A DNA stretch of 64,000 nt, taken from NCBI RefSeq assembly GCF_900105415.1, contig NZ_FNSM01000001.1, forward strand, positions 6,890,001 to 6,954,000, read 5' to 3'. This document shows positions 23,012-30,603 of this stretch, piece after piece. Both the position numbers and the translations under genes were made by a program. Source of the DNA: Streptomyces sp. TLI_105. GTDB lineage: Bacteria; Actinomycetota; Actinomycetes; Streptomycetales; Streptomycetaceae. Numbering within the stretch: position 1 is the stretch's first letter; the number at the start of each line of letters is the position of its first letter. The notes beneath the pieces were generated by a model that saw only the letters and a list, made by a program, of their open reading frames with translations, made no database searches and was not told the DNA's origin.

Positions 23012-23769
23012 GGCAGGAGTGTCGCAAGCGGTCGTGGCGCCGGTCCGTCCGGGGCCGGTTCCAGGGAGAGCTGGGCACCCAGTTCCTCGAAGCCCAGCGC
23101 GGCGGCGACCCGTCGGGAGGCCGGGGGACGCGCGCGCCACTGCGGAAGGAGGCCGGTCGCGAGGGCGTCGGCGACCGCCGCCGAGGCCGCCGTCCGCGCG
23201 AGTCCACGGCCGCGCGCCTCCGGGGCCGTCAACACGCTGATGTGGGCGGTCCGTCGGGGCCAGGCCCGGTATCCGGCGGCGGCCACCACCCGGCCGTGCT
23301 CGCGGACCACGAACGCGCGCGAGGTGATCTCGTCCAGGGAGGCCTCCGAGGAGTCCTCCTCACCGGCGGCCTCCTCCAGGGCGCGCAGTGCCGGATGGCC
23401 GCCGGGCAGCCGCTCCACCGCCGACGGGCCGCCGGCCGGGCGGAAGCCCTCCGGGGTCAGGTACGCCAGGGCCGCGGGGCCGAGCACCCCGGCCACGGGC
23501 AGCACCTCGCGGACGGCGGCCGCGTCCACCAGGGCCGCCGCAGGCAGGCCTGCCAGGGCGGTGCGCACGGTCGCGGCGGTGCTCTCGTCCGGTGCGGTCA
23601 CGAGCGCCGACCCTCCGAGAGCGACCACACCGATCCAGCCGGCGGGGCACAGCCCCGACTCCGGTGACACGATGACGTTCATGCCGTCCATGGGCGGGAA
23701 CGACCCCGGTTCCCGGGCCAGTTGCTCCCACAGGTACCGGGCTTCGAGCAGGAGCGGACGCGTCGACAT
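23008..23769 (-). CDS. GNAT-family N-acetyltransferase with an N-terminal partner domain
   Basis: 253 residues from ATG 23769. The C-terminal ~110 residues are a GNAT domain (AHISVLTAPEARGRGLARTA as the CoA loop). The N-terminal ~130 residues (GWIGVVALGGSALVTAPDES and on) look like the weakly conserved half of two-domain acetyltransferases. It overlaps the next GNAT gene by 4 nt. A CAGGAT hexamer 7 nt before the ATG could be a -10 for a leaderless message. Substrate unknown. Confidence 0.8.
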   Translation of the reverse strand: MSTRPLLLEARYLWEQLAREPGSFPPMDGMNVIVSPESGLCPAGWIGVVALGGSALVTAPDESTAATVRTALAGLPAAALVDAAAVREVLPVAGVLGPAALAYLTPEGFRPAGGPSAVERLPGGHPALRALEEAAGEEDSSEASLDEITSRAFVVREHGRVVAAAGYRAWPRRTAHISVLTAPEARGRGLARTAASAAVADALATGLLPQWRARPPASRRVAAALGFEELGAQLSLEPAPDGPAPRPLATLLP

Positions 23770-23807
23770 GGCGTCGATCCTGCCACTGCCGCCGGTTCGG
23801 GGCGGTC

Positions 23808-24563
23808 TCATTCCCGGGCGCGGAGATACGCCTCCAGTTCGGCGGCGCCGGTCAGCATCGCGCGCCCGCGGGCCGACAGGCGACGGTGCCAATCGCCGAG
23901 CGCGGCCTCCAGCGGCTCGATGCCCCCGGCCGCCCGCACCTGGTCGACCAGTGGGGCGATCTGCTCCAACAGATAGCCACCCCGCCTGAGTTGATGGGTC
24001 ATCCGGGCGTCCCGCACGGCGGACCCGTCGTAGACGCGGTACCCGGTCCGGGGGTCGCGGCGCGGGCGTACGAGCCCGGCGTGCTCCCACGTGCGGAGCG
24101 TCGCGGGGCGGATGCCGAGCTGCCGGGCCAGCGGCCCGATGAACGTGCCGCCGGGGTCGGGCGGCGCCGCCGGCCCGGGTGGCGTGGCCGGGGCCGGGTC
24201 GGATGTCGTGGTGGGGGCCAGGTCGCGCAGGGCGCTCTCCACGGCCCGGAGGGTCCGGCGGTCGTCGAGGAGCTGGGCGTGGCTCTCGTCGATCAGGCGG
24301 AACGCCTCGTCGACCGCGCCCCGGTTCACGGCCCGCATGATCGACGTCGCCGTCGGATGCCCGTGGCCGGGCAGCAGGGCCAGGAACGCGCGCAGGGCGC
24401 CGGCGTGCAGCGGCGTGTAGGCGCGGTAGCCGGCGGGGGAGCGGTTGGCGGCGGGGAGGATGCCGGCCTCCTCGTAGTTCCTGACCGCCTGCGTGGACAG
24501 ACCGTGCGCGCGGGCCAGATCGACCGGCCTCAGCCGACCCCCGCTTTGAAGGCTCTTCCCCAT
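23808..24563 (-). CDS. MerR-family regulator with two HTH domains (TioE type)
   Basis: 251 residues. The first MerR helix-turn-helix lies at about residues 12-75 (VDLARAHGLSTQAVRNYEEAGIL, YRAYTPLHAGALRAF). After a Pro/Ala linker, a second one lies at about 140-205 (LARQLGIRPATLRTWEHAGLV, GYRVYDGSAVRDARM). This tandem layout matches the TioE group. It is divergent from the erythromycin-esterase-like gene, whose promoter holds an inverted repeat. TATCGT (complement of 24571-24576) is 7 nt before the ATG, so a leaderless mRNA is likely. Confidence 0.88.
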   Translation of the reverse strand: MGKSLQSGGRLRPVDLARAHGLSTQAVRNYEEAGILPAANRSPAGYRAYTPLHAGALRAFLALLPGHGHPTATSIMRAVNRGAVDEAFRLIDESHAQLLDDRRTLRAVESALRDLAPTTTSDPAPATPPGPAAPPDPGGTFIGPLARQLGIRPATLRTWEHAGLVRPRRDPRTGYRVYDGSAVRDARMTHQLRRGGYLLEQIAPLVDQVRAAGGIEPLEAALGDWHRRLSARGRAMLTGAAELEAYLRARE

Positions 24564-24599
24564 GAATCCGACGATATCGCGGGCTGATCACTGAAAAGT

Positions 24600-24629
24600 T
24601 TCCACCGAACCTTCAACGATAGCGTGGAA
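24600..24629. promoter_or_regulatory. Operator-like inverted repeat over the -10 of the esterase gene
   Basis: TTCCAC (24600-24605) and GTGGAA (24624-24629) form a 6-bp inverted repeat with 18-nt spacing. It overlaps TAGCGT at 24620-24625, which is 7 nt before the ATG at 24633. Placement across the core promoter is typical for MerR control. Confidence 0.55.
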
Positions 24630-24632
24630 GGC

Positions 24633-25835
24633 ATGGCGACTGACATCAAGGACACCGCCCATGCCGTCGACGCTGCCGCCCTCCTGGGGCTGCTCCCGAG
24701 CCGGCCCCGACTGCTCGCCCTGGGCGAGCCCACCCACGGCGAGGACACCCTGCTCGACCTGCGCAACGAGCTCTTCCGGCAGCTCGTCGAGCAGGAGGGC
24801 TACCGGACGATCGCGCTCGAGACCGACTGCCTGAACGGCCTGGCCGTGGACGACCACGTCACGTCGGGCACCGGCACCCTCGACGAGGTCATGGAGAACG
24901 GATTCAGCCACGGCTGGGGCGCCTCCGCGGCCAACCGCGAACTCGTGCGCTGGATGCGCGCCCACAACGAGGGCCGCCCCGCGTCCGAGCAGGTCCGCTT
25001 CGCGGGGTTCGACGGTCCGCTGGAGATCACCGGCGCGGCGAGCCCCCGGCAGGCCCTCACCGGGCTCCACGGATACCTCGCGGCCCGGGTGGACGCGGAC
25101 CTGCTCCCCTGCGCCGCGGACACGCTCGACGAGCTGATCGGCCCCGACGACCGGTGGACCGAGCCCGCCGCGATGAGGGAACCGGCCCGCTCCGTGGGAC
25201 GGTCGGCCGAGGCCGGCCGGCTGCGGCTGCTCGCCGACGAGCTGGTGGCGCTGCTCGACGAGCAGCGCCCGTACCTGATCACGGTGAGCTCGGCGGACGA
25301 ATGGGAGCGGGCCCGCCTGTACGGGCGCACGGTGCTCGGGCTGCTGCGCTACCACCACTGGATGGCCGACACCTCGCCGGTCCGCCTGGCCCGGCTGGCG
25401 GGCGTCCGGGACCGGATGATGTCCCGGAACCTCCTCGCGCTCGCCGACCGGGGCCCGACGTTCGTCTACACCCACAACTCCCACCTCCAGCGGGAGAAGA
25501 GCTCGATGCGGATGGACGGGCGGCCGCTGGAGTGGTGGAGCGCCGGCGCGCTGGTCGACGCCGAGCTCGGCGAGGAGTACGCCTTCGTGGCCATGGCCCT
25601 CGGCACGATCCGGCACCAGGGGGTGGACGCGCCGCCGACGGACACCGTGGAAGGCCTGCTGTACGCGCTCCCGGAGGACCGCTGTGTCGTGGACGCCCGG
25701 CGACTGGCCGCCGTCCTCGGCGACAGGCGGCCCGCGCCGCGCGTGTCCCCCTGGTTCGGCTACGCCCCGCTCGACCCGGCGCATCTGGCGGCCTGCGACG
25801 GCCTGGTGTTCGTCAGGGACGTCCCGCAGCGGTAG
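24633..25835 (+). CDS. Erythromycin esterase-like family protein
   Basis: About 400 residues. Family blocks: LLALGEPTHGEDTLLDLRNELF (the His/Glu of the active site), YRTIALETDC, HGWGASAANRELVRWMR and FVYTHNSHLQREKSS. EreA/B-type enzymes hydrolyse the macrolide lactone, but most relatives have other or unknown substrates, so resistance is not implied. The ATG at 24633 is taken because TAGCGT ends 7 nt upstream (leaderless); GTG 24624 is the alternative. Its regulator is probably the divergent double-MerR protein. Confidence 0.85.
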   Translation: MATDIKDTAHAVDAAALLGLLPSRPRLLALGEPTHGEDTLLDLRNELFRQLVEQEGYRTIALETDCLNGLAVDDHVTSGTGTLDEVMENGFSHGWGASAANRELVRWMRAHNEGRPASEQVRFAGFDGPLEITGAASPRQALTGLHGYLAARVDADLLPCAADTLDELIGPDDRWTEPAAMREPARSVGRSAEAGRLRLLADELVALLDEQRPYLITVSSADEWERARLYGRTVLGLLRYHHWMADTSPVRLARLAGVRDRMMSRNLLALADRGPTFVYTHNSHLQREKSSMRMDGRPLEWWSAGALVDAELGEEYAFVAMALGTIRHQGVDAPPTDTVEGLLYALPEDRCVVDARRLAAVLGDRRPAPRVSPWFGYAPLDPAHLAACDGLVFVRDVPQR

Positions 25836-25897
25836 CCCTCTTTCCCGTGACCGATTTTCCGTGACCGACCTGTCGGGTCTTGCTCGCCGAACAGTCC

Positions 25898-25917
25898 CGA
25901 TATATCGTTGATGCATC
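25898..25917. promoter_or_regulatory. Pair of palindromes before the PadR gene
   Basis: CGATATATCG (25898-25907) and GATGCATC (25910-25917) are perfect palindromes 2 nt apart, about 45 nt before the PadR start. They overlap the AT-rich part of the intergenic region, where the promoter should be. Autoregulation by PadR is plausible. Confidence 0.6.
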
Positions 25918-25959
25918 GCGACAGTTCGACGATGGAATCTCGATGGAAGGAGCGTTGCG

Positions 25960-26580
25960 ATGCGTTCACATGGACACGAGTACGGAAACGGACACGGCCA
26001 CGGTCGTGGAGGCTGCGGCCCCGGGCCTCGGGGGGACTTCGAGGGGCGGCGTGCCGCGTTCGGGCCGTTCGGGCCCGGGTTCGGCGGCGGGCCTTTCGGT
26101 GGCCCCTTCGGCGGGCGGGGTCGCGGGGGCGGCCCGGGACGGGCGCGGCGCGGCGACGTGCGTGCCTCGATCCTGGCGCTCCTGAAGGACCGCCCGATGC
26201 ACGGCTACGAGATGATCCGGGAGATCGGCGAGCGCAGTGACGGGGCCTGGAAGCCCAGTCCGGGCTCGGTCTACCCGACCCTCCAGTTGCTGGAGGACGA
26301 GGGGCTGATCACCAGCGCGACCGAGGGCGGCAAGAAGCTGTTCACGCTCACCGACACCGGGCGCGCCGAGGCCGAGGAAGGTCCCGAGGCGCCGTGGGAG
26401 GCGGCCGGGCGCGGGATCGACTGGGACGCCCTGAACGAGATCCGGCAGGCCGGCTCCGGTCTGATGGAGGCGTTCGGGCAGGTCTGGAAGACCGGCAGTG
26501 CCGAGCAGCGGCAGAAGGCGATCGCCGTGATCAACGAGGCGCGCAAGAAGCTGTACCTGATCCTCGCCGACGAGCACTGA
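25960..26580 (+). CDS. PadR-family transcriptional regulator with His/Gly-rich N-terminus
   Basis: 206 residues. The first ~60 are rich in His, Gly, Arg and Phe (HGHEYGNGHGHGRGG, then repeated GPFGG). The PadR winged helix follows at about 65-140 (ASILALLKDRPMHGYEMIREIGERS, GSVYPTLQLLEDEGLI), then a C-terminal helix pair. AAGGAG precedes the ATG. The His cluster might bind a metal such as nickel or zinc, as in some PadR proteins (inference). No co-directional transporter is adjacent, so targets are probably elsewhere or itself. Confidence 0.88.
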   Translation: MRSHGHEYGNGHGHGRGGCGPGPRGDFEGRRAAFGPFGPGFGGGPFGGPFGGRGRGGGPGRARRGDVRASILALLKDRPMHGYEMIREIGERSDGAWKPSPGSVYPTLQLLEDEGLITSATEGGKKLFTLTDTGRAEAEEGPEAPWEAAGRGIDWDALNEIRQAGSGLMEAFGQVWKTGSAEQRQKAIAVINEARKKLYLILADEH

Positions 26581-26627
26581 GTCCGACGGGCACTGCGTTC
26601 GGCGAGCGCCGAGTTCGGTGTGCGTCA

Positions 26628-26667
26628 CCGGAAGGGCCCCGCGACAGTCGTCGCGGGGCCCTTCCGG
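26628..26667. terminator. Strong bidirectional terminator
   Basis: Perfect 18-bp stem (arms 26628-26645 and 26650-26667, starting CCGGAAGGGCCCCGCGAC) with the 4-nt loop AGTC. It lies between the convergent PadR and SRPBCC genes. Confidence 0.92.
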
Positions 26668-26686
26668 CGTTCTGTGTGCGTGCGGC

Positions 26687-27115
26687 TCAGGCGACCAGGC
26701 CCGAGAGCTTGCGCAGGGACTCGGTCAGCGCGGCCGTCGCCGAGTCCTTGAGCTTCCCCGCCATCAGGGAGACCGCCGCACCGGTGAACTCGCCGTCGAT
26801 CCGTACCGTCGTGGCGTCCCCCTCCGCGGCCAGCGAGTAGCGGGTGGCGACGACGACCCCCATCGGTCCCTTGCCCCTGATGGCGAACGCCCGCTCGGAC
26901 TCCAGCTCCTCGACCGTCCACAGGACCTCGGCGGGGAAGCCCATCAGCTTCATGTTCTCCGTGAAGGTCGCGCCCGTCTCCAGGGCGGCCGGCCCGCCGT
27001 TCGGGAAGCTGGTGTGGGTGGCGTTCCACTCGCCGTACGAGGAGAAGTCCGTGAGCCGCGTCCAGACCTTTCCGGCCGGCGCCTCGATCCGTGCCTCCGC
27101 GCTGACTTCGGCCAT
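26687..27115 (-). CDS. SRPBCC-family (polyketide cyclase/CoxG-like) protein
   Basis: 142 residues covering a whole START-like barrel: AEARIEAPAGKVWTRLTDFSSYGEWNATH at the N-terminus, then FTENMKLMGFPAEVLWTVEE and a C-terminal long helix (AGKLKDSATAALTESLRKL). The fold binds a hydrophobic ligand; no ligand can be named. GAAGGGGTGG lies upstream of the ATG at 27115. It is followed by the shared terminator at 26628-26667. Confidence 0.88.
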   Translation of the reverse strand: MAEVSAEARIEAPAGKVWTRLTDFSSYGEWNATHTSFPNGGPAALETGATFTENMKLMGFPAEVLWTVEELESERAFAIRGKGPMGVVVATRYSLAAEGDATTVRIDGEFTGAAVSLMAGKLKDSATAALTESLRKLSGLVA

Positions 27116-27184
27116 GAGACCACCCCTTCACGCGTGCCAACTGGGTTCCGGTGTCGCGGAACGTAGCGGGGCGGCCGTGAACAT

Positions 27185-27409
27185 TCAATACTGATGAACC
27201 GTCAGTTCTGCGGCCGTCGGCCCCGTGCCGCCGCCGACCCACCGGATCTCCGCCGCGTCGAAGCTGTCGGAGGCCCGCGGCGCTCCGTCCTCCTCGTGGC
27301 AGTGGAAGGCCGCCCAGAACAGATCGGCCGGCAGCGCCTCCCGGGGTGCGTACACCCGGTACACGTACTGCCGCCCGTCACGCGCGAGCAGGCCCACCAT
27401 CCAGAACAC
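27185..27409 (-). CDS. Small hypothetical protein
   Basis: 74 residues: MFWMVGLLARDGRQYVYRVY, then APREALPADLFWAAFHCHEE and a short C-terminus. It looks like a folded small domain rather than a shadow: aromatic residues are conserved-looking and codon use fits. An internal start MVGLL nine nt downstream is equally possible. No family is recognised and no partner is obvious. Confidence 0.5.
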   Translation of the reverse strand: MFWMVGLLARDGRQYVYRVYAPREALPADLFWAAFHCHEEDGAPRASDSFDAAEIRWVGGGTGPTAAELTVHQY

Positions 27410-27521
27410 GACCGGAGGACGCGTGGAAGGGGGTCCGTGGTTGCAAGGGGGGCGCGAAGCAAGGCGGCGCGCGCCTCTCGGGGGGCGACGCGCGCGATCT
27501 CATCCGTAAGGAGGAGGAACC

Positions 27522-27572
27522 GTGCGCCCGTGCCCAACTCCGGTGGGATGCGGACATGCTTCTCCCCGGTGA
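27522..27572 (+). CDS. Candidate 16-codon ORF with an exceptional ribosome site
   Basis: GTG at 27522 follows AAGGAGGAGG (27508-27517) at ideal spacing and reads RPCPTPVGCGHASPR after the start residue, stopping with TGA at 27570-27572. It lies 34 nt before the Clp N-domain gene. The ribosome site is the strongest in the surroundings and serves no larger gene, so this may be a leader peptide. It could also be chance. Confidence 0.35.
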   Translation: MRPCPTPVGCGHASPR

Positions 27573-27606
27573 TGCTCCGGCCGCTGCGGCCTGATGAGGT
27601 GGGAGG

Positions 27607-28224
27607 GTGCACCATCCCGTCCCGCGCCCTCAGTCGCTTCCGCCGTCCGTCGCCCCGAGCGCGGAGCTCGCGTCCTCCCCGTCGCCCTCGCTCGCGGCGG
27701 TCGCGCCCTTCCTGACGCCCTCGCTCGCCACGGTCGTGTCGGGCGCGCGCCGCAGAGCGCTCCGGGACGGTGACCGTCAGATCGACACCGCCCACCTCCT
27801 GCACTCGCTCGTCGAGTCCGACCCCGAGGTCGGCGCCGCCTTCGAGGGCGGCCACCAGCTCGCCCGCGTCCTCGGCTATCTCGTCCAGCGCTCCATCGGC
27901 TACGGCCTGCGCTGGCAGCGGACGGAGGAGGGGTCGGCGGTCCGGCGTCTGCTGCCCGCCGCGCGCGGGGCGGAATCCCCGGGCGCTCGCCCCTCCCCGT
28001 GGTCCCCGGCCGCGGCCGCCGCCCTGGAGGGGGCCTTCCTGCGGGCCGCCGAGCGCGGTGAGCCGCAGGCCCGCGGTGTCGATCTGCTCGTGGCCGTCGC
28101 CGCCGATCCCGAGAGCCGCGCCGTGGAGGTGCTGCGCCGCGCGGGGGTCGATCCGGCCGCGCTGACCGCCCGTGTCACCGGCCTCCTGGCCGCCCGCGAC
28201 GAGGAGCCGTCTCAACAGGTGTAA
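27607..28224 (+). CDS. Stand-alone Clp N-terminal (ClpR) domain protein
   Basis: 205 residues. After a Pro/Ser-rich leader of ~40 there are two Clp_N repeats: RRALRDGDRQIDTAHLLHSLVESDP near 50-75, and a weaker second copy (RGVDLLVAVAADPESRAVEVLRRAGVD) near 155-185. There is no AAA+ module, so it is not a chaperone by itself. By analogy with ClpS or isolated N-domains, it could act as an adaptor or decoy for ClpC/ClpA (inference). It starts with GTG after GAGGTGGGAG. Confidence 0.85.
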   Translation: MHHPVPRPQSLPPSVAPSAELASSPSPSLAAVAPFLTPSLATVVSGARRRALRDGDRQIDTAHLLHSLVESDPEVGAAFEGGHQLARVLGYLVQRSIGYGLRWQRTEEGSAVRRLLPAARGAESPGARPSPWSPAAAAALEGAFLRAAERGEPQARGVDLLVAVAADPESRAVEVLRRAGVDPAALTARVTGLLAARDEEPSQQV

Positions 28225-28265
28225 CGGGGGTTACGCCCCTGACGGCGTCCTGTCATGATGGCCCG

Positions 28266-29375
28266 ATGCACGCGTCTCAGGGGAGAAGCGCCGGCCTGGG
28301 ACTCGCCCTGGCCTCGGCCTTCGCATTCGGTGGTTCAGGAGTGGCGGCCAAGCCGCTCATCGAGGCGGGACTCGACCCGCTCCACGTCGTGTGGCTCCGG
28401 GTCACCGGCGCCGCGCTCGTCATGCTGCCCGTGGCCTGGCGCCACCGGGACCTCCTGCGCCGCAAACCCGCCCTCCTCGTGGGCTTCGGCCTGCTCGCCG
28501 TCGCCGGGGTCCAGGCCTTCTACTTCGCCTCGATATCCCGCATCCCCGTCGGCGTCGCCCTGCTCATCGAGTACCTCGCCCCCGCCCTCGTCCTCGGCTG
28601 GGTCCGCTTCGTCCAGCGCCGGCCCGTCACCCGCGCCGCCGCCCTCGGCGTCGTCCTCGCCGCCGGTGGCCTCGCGTGCGTCGTGCAGGTCTGGTCCGGG
28701 CTGAGCTTCGACCTCGTCGGACTGCTCCTGGCCCTCGCCGCCGCCTGCTGCCAGGTCGGGTACTTCGTCCTCTCCGACCAGGGCGCCGACGAGGCCGAGC
28801 AGGCCGAGCGGGCCGATCCGGTCGGTGTCATCGCGTACGGACTGCTCATCGGCGCGCTCGTCCTCACGGTCGTGGCCCGGCCCTGGGGCATGGACTGGAA
28901 CGTCCTCGCCGGGCGGGCCGACATGGACGGGACGAGCGTGCCCGCGTGGCTGCTGCTCGGCTGGATCGTGCTGATCGCCACCGTCCTCGCGTACGTCACC
29001 GGCGTCATCTCGGTGCGCCGGCTCTCCCCGCAGGTGGCGGGCGTCGTGGCCTGTCTGGAGGCGGTCATCGCGACCGTCCTGGCCTGGATCCTGCTGGGCG
29101 AGCACCTGGACGCGCCGCAGATCGTCGGCGGCGCGGTGGTCCTGGTCGGGGCCTTCATCGCCCAGTCCTCGACGCCGAAGGCGCCGGCACCGGGGCCGGT
29201 CGCCGGGTCCGGACCCGGGGCTGATGCCGGGACGGCGTCCGGTGCCGAGGCCGGGGCGGGGTCCACGTCCGGACCCGGGGCGGAGTCCGTGTCCGGGCCC
29301 GAGGCCGGTTCCGGTTCCGACGCGGCGGGTGCCGGGCGGGACGCGCGGTTGTCGGCCGGGCGAACCGCCCCGTAG
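28266..29375 (+). CDS. EamA/DMT-superfamily exporter with a Gly/Ala/Ser-rich tail
   Basis: 369 residues. Ten hydrophobic helices in two EamA repeats (residues ~10-150 and ~155-300; e.g. FGGSGVAAKPLIEAGLDPL and VACLEAVIATVLAWILLGEHL). The last ~70 residues are an unusual low-complexity tail rich in Gly, Ala, Ser and Pro. Substrate unknown; family members export amino acids or metabolites. CATGAT at 28254-28259 lies 6 nt before the ATG, with TTACGC 17 nt upstream of it, so a leaderless mRNA is likely. Confidence 0.88.
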   Translation: MHASQGRSAGLGLALASAFAFGGSGVAAKPLIEAGLDPLHVVWLRVTGAALVMLPVAWRHRDLLRRKPALLVGFGLLAVAGVQAFYFASISRIPVGVALLIEYLAPALVLGWVRFVQRRPVTRAAALGVVLAAGGLACVVQVWSGLSFDLVGLLLALAAACCQVGYFVLSDQGADEAEQAERADPVGVIAYGLLIGALVLTVVARPWGMDWNVLAGRADMDGTSVPAWLLLGWIVLIATVLAYVTGVISVRRLSPQVAGVVACLEAVIATVLAWILLGEHLDAPQIVGGAVVLVGAFIAQSSTPKAPAPGPVAGSGPGADAGTASGAEAGAGSTSGPGAESVSGPEAGSGSDAAGAGRDARLSAGRTAP

Positions 29376-29378
29376 GGT
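29349..29378 (+). promoter_or_regulatory. Promoter of the leader ORF and downstream EamA gene
   Basis: TTGTCG (29349-29354) and TAGGGT (29373-29378) with an 18-nt spacer. The -10 ends 7 nt before the ATG at 29386, so transcription should begin at or next to that ATG. Confidence 0.7.
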
Positions 29379-29385
29379 GCCGACC

Positions 29386-29421
29386 ATGCATTCGACCGTG
29401 CTTCCGCCTCCCGCCGCCTAG
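29386..29421 (+). CDS. Leaderless 11-residue upstream ORF ending in Pro-Pro-Pro-Ala-Ala
   Basis: ATG to TAG reading [11 protein letters not shown]. The promoter is 7 nt upstream. Three consecutive prolines stall ribosomes unless EF-P helps. The stop codon overlaps the first base of a stem: 29421-29429 (GCGCGCGGG) can pair with 29497-29505 (CCCGCGCGC), with GCGA/TCGC (29430-29433, 29491-29494) inside. A ribosome paused on the prolines would cover this 5' arm. That is the geometry of an attenuator for the EamA gene that starts 131 nt further on. Confidence 0.6.
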   Translation: MHSTVLPPPAA

Positions 29422-29552
29422 CGCGCGGGGCGACTCTCCCTCGACGAAGACCGGGCCCGGGCGGGCGATTCCTCGCCGCCGGGCGGTTCGTCGCTGCCCG
29501 CGCGCGGAGTCCAGCGACCACCTTTCCCTCCTGTCTTCCACGGAGAACCCAC

Positions 29553-30518
29553 GTGTCGAACTCCTCGGGATCCGCCCTGTCCGTCGGGCGGAGCCTCCTC
29601 TATCTGATCGTCGCCGGCATCGCCTGGGGCACGGCCGGCGCCGCCGCCTCGCTGATCTTCCGCGTCAGCGACATGGGCCCGCTGGCCCTCTCCTTCTGGC
29701 GCTGCGTCGGCGGGCTCGCCCTGCTCCTGGGCGCGCTGGCGCTGCGGCCCCGGCGCTCCGCCGCCCGCGGGGACGCCGAACCGCGCGGCCGGCGGACGGC
29801 CCGCATCCTCGGCACGGGCATCGGTCTCACCGTCTTCCAGAGCGCCTACTTCGCCGCCGTCGAGGCGACCGGGCTCGCGGTCGGCACCGTCGTCACCCTG
29901 GGCGCCGGACCCGTCCTCATCGCGATCGGCGCCCGGCTCACCATGGGGGAGCGCCTCGGCCGCGGCGGGGTCGCCGCCGTCGCCGGAGCGCTCGCCGGGC
30001 TCTTGGTCCTCGTCCTGGGCGGCGGAGCCGCGGAGGTGCGGCCGCTCGGTGTCGTCCTCGCGGTGGTCTCGGCGGCCGGATACGCGGCGATCACCCTCCT
30101 CACCCGCCGGCTCGGCCGTGACGGCGGCGGTGCGGACGCCCTGGCGACGACCACGTGGGCCTTCGCGATCGGGGCGGTCGGGCTGCTGCCCGCCGCGCTC
30201 GCGGAGGGGCTCGTCCCGCACACCGAAGCGCCGGTGAGCGTGGTGCTGCTGCTCGTGTACGTGGCGGCGGTGCCGACCGCGCTCGCCTACGCGCTGTACT
30301 TCGCCGGGGCGGCCGTCGTCCGGGCCGCCACCGTCTCCGTGATCATGCTCCTGGAGCCGGTGAGCGCCGCCCTGATCGCGGTCTCGCTGCTCGGCGAGCG
30401 GCTCACCGCCGCGATCGTGCTGGGCACTCTGCTGCTGCTCGCCGCCGTGACGGGCCTCGCCCTCGCGGAGGCACGGACGGCGGCGGAGGCACGCAGGCGG
30501 GAGCCCGTGGCGGCGTAG
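29553..30518 (+). CDS. EamA/DMT-superfamily exporter
   Basis: 321 residues with ten membrane helices in two EamA halves ([30 protein letters not shown] opens the first; [22 protein letters not shown] marks the second). It starts with GTG after GGAG. It is the downstream gene of the leader ORF at 29386-29421, so its expression may respond to translation stress or a proline-related signal (inference). Substrate unknown. It ends shortly before a GC-rich hairpin region shared with the convergent PaiB-like gene. Confidence 0.9.
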   Translation: MSNSSGSALSVGRSLLYLIVAGIAWGTAGAAASLIFRVSDMGPLALSFWRCVGGLALLLGALALRPRRSAARGDAEPRGRRTARILGTGIGLTVFQSAYFAAVEATGLAVGTVVTLGAGPVLIAIGARLTMGERLGRGGVAAVAGALAGLLVLVLGGGAAEVRPLGVVLAVVSAAGYAAITLLTRRLGRDGGGADALATTTWAFAIGAVGLLPAALAEGLVPHTEAPVSVVLLLVYVAAVPTALAYALYFAGAAVVRAATVSVIMLLEPVSAALIAVSLLGERLTAAIVLGTLLLLAAVTGLALAEARTAAEARRREPVAA

Positions 30519-30530
30519 GAGACCGCCGCC

Positions 30531-30557
30531 GGGGCGGGGCTTGTGCGGTCCCGCCCC
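30531..30557. terminator. GC-rich hairpin between convergent genes
   Basis: GGGGCGGG (30531-30538) pairs with CCCGCCCC (30550-30557). A second similar but less perfect stem follows near 30570-30597. They lie between the EamA gene and the minus-strand PaiB-like gene. Confidence 0.65.
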
Positions 30558-30603
30558 GCGTGGTCGCCAGGGGCGGGGGCCGTGTGGCTCCGCCCCGGCA
30601 CGG

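Noticed and set aside
18845..23989. A 1714-codon plus-strand open frame
   Set aside because: It crosses several well-supported genes on both strands in the wrong frame. High GC leaves few stops in shadow frames.
24633..25835. Macrolide resistance call
   Set aside because: Most members of this esterase-like family are not shown to act on macrolides; only family membership is supported.
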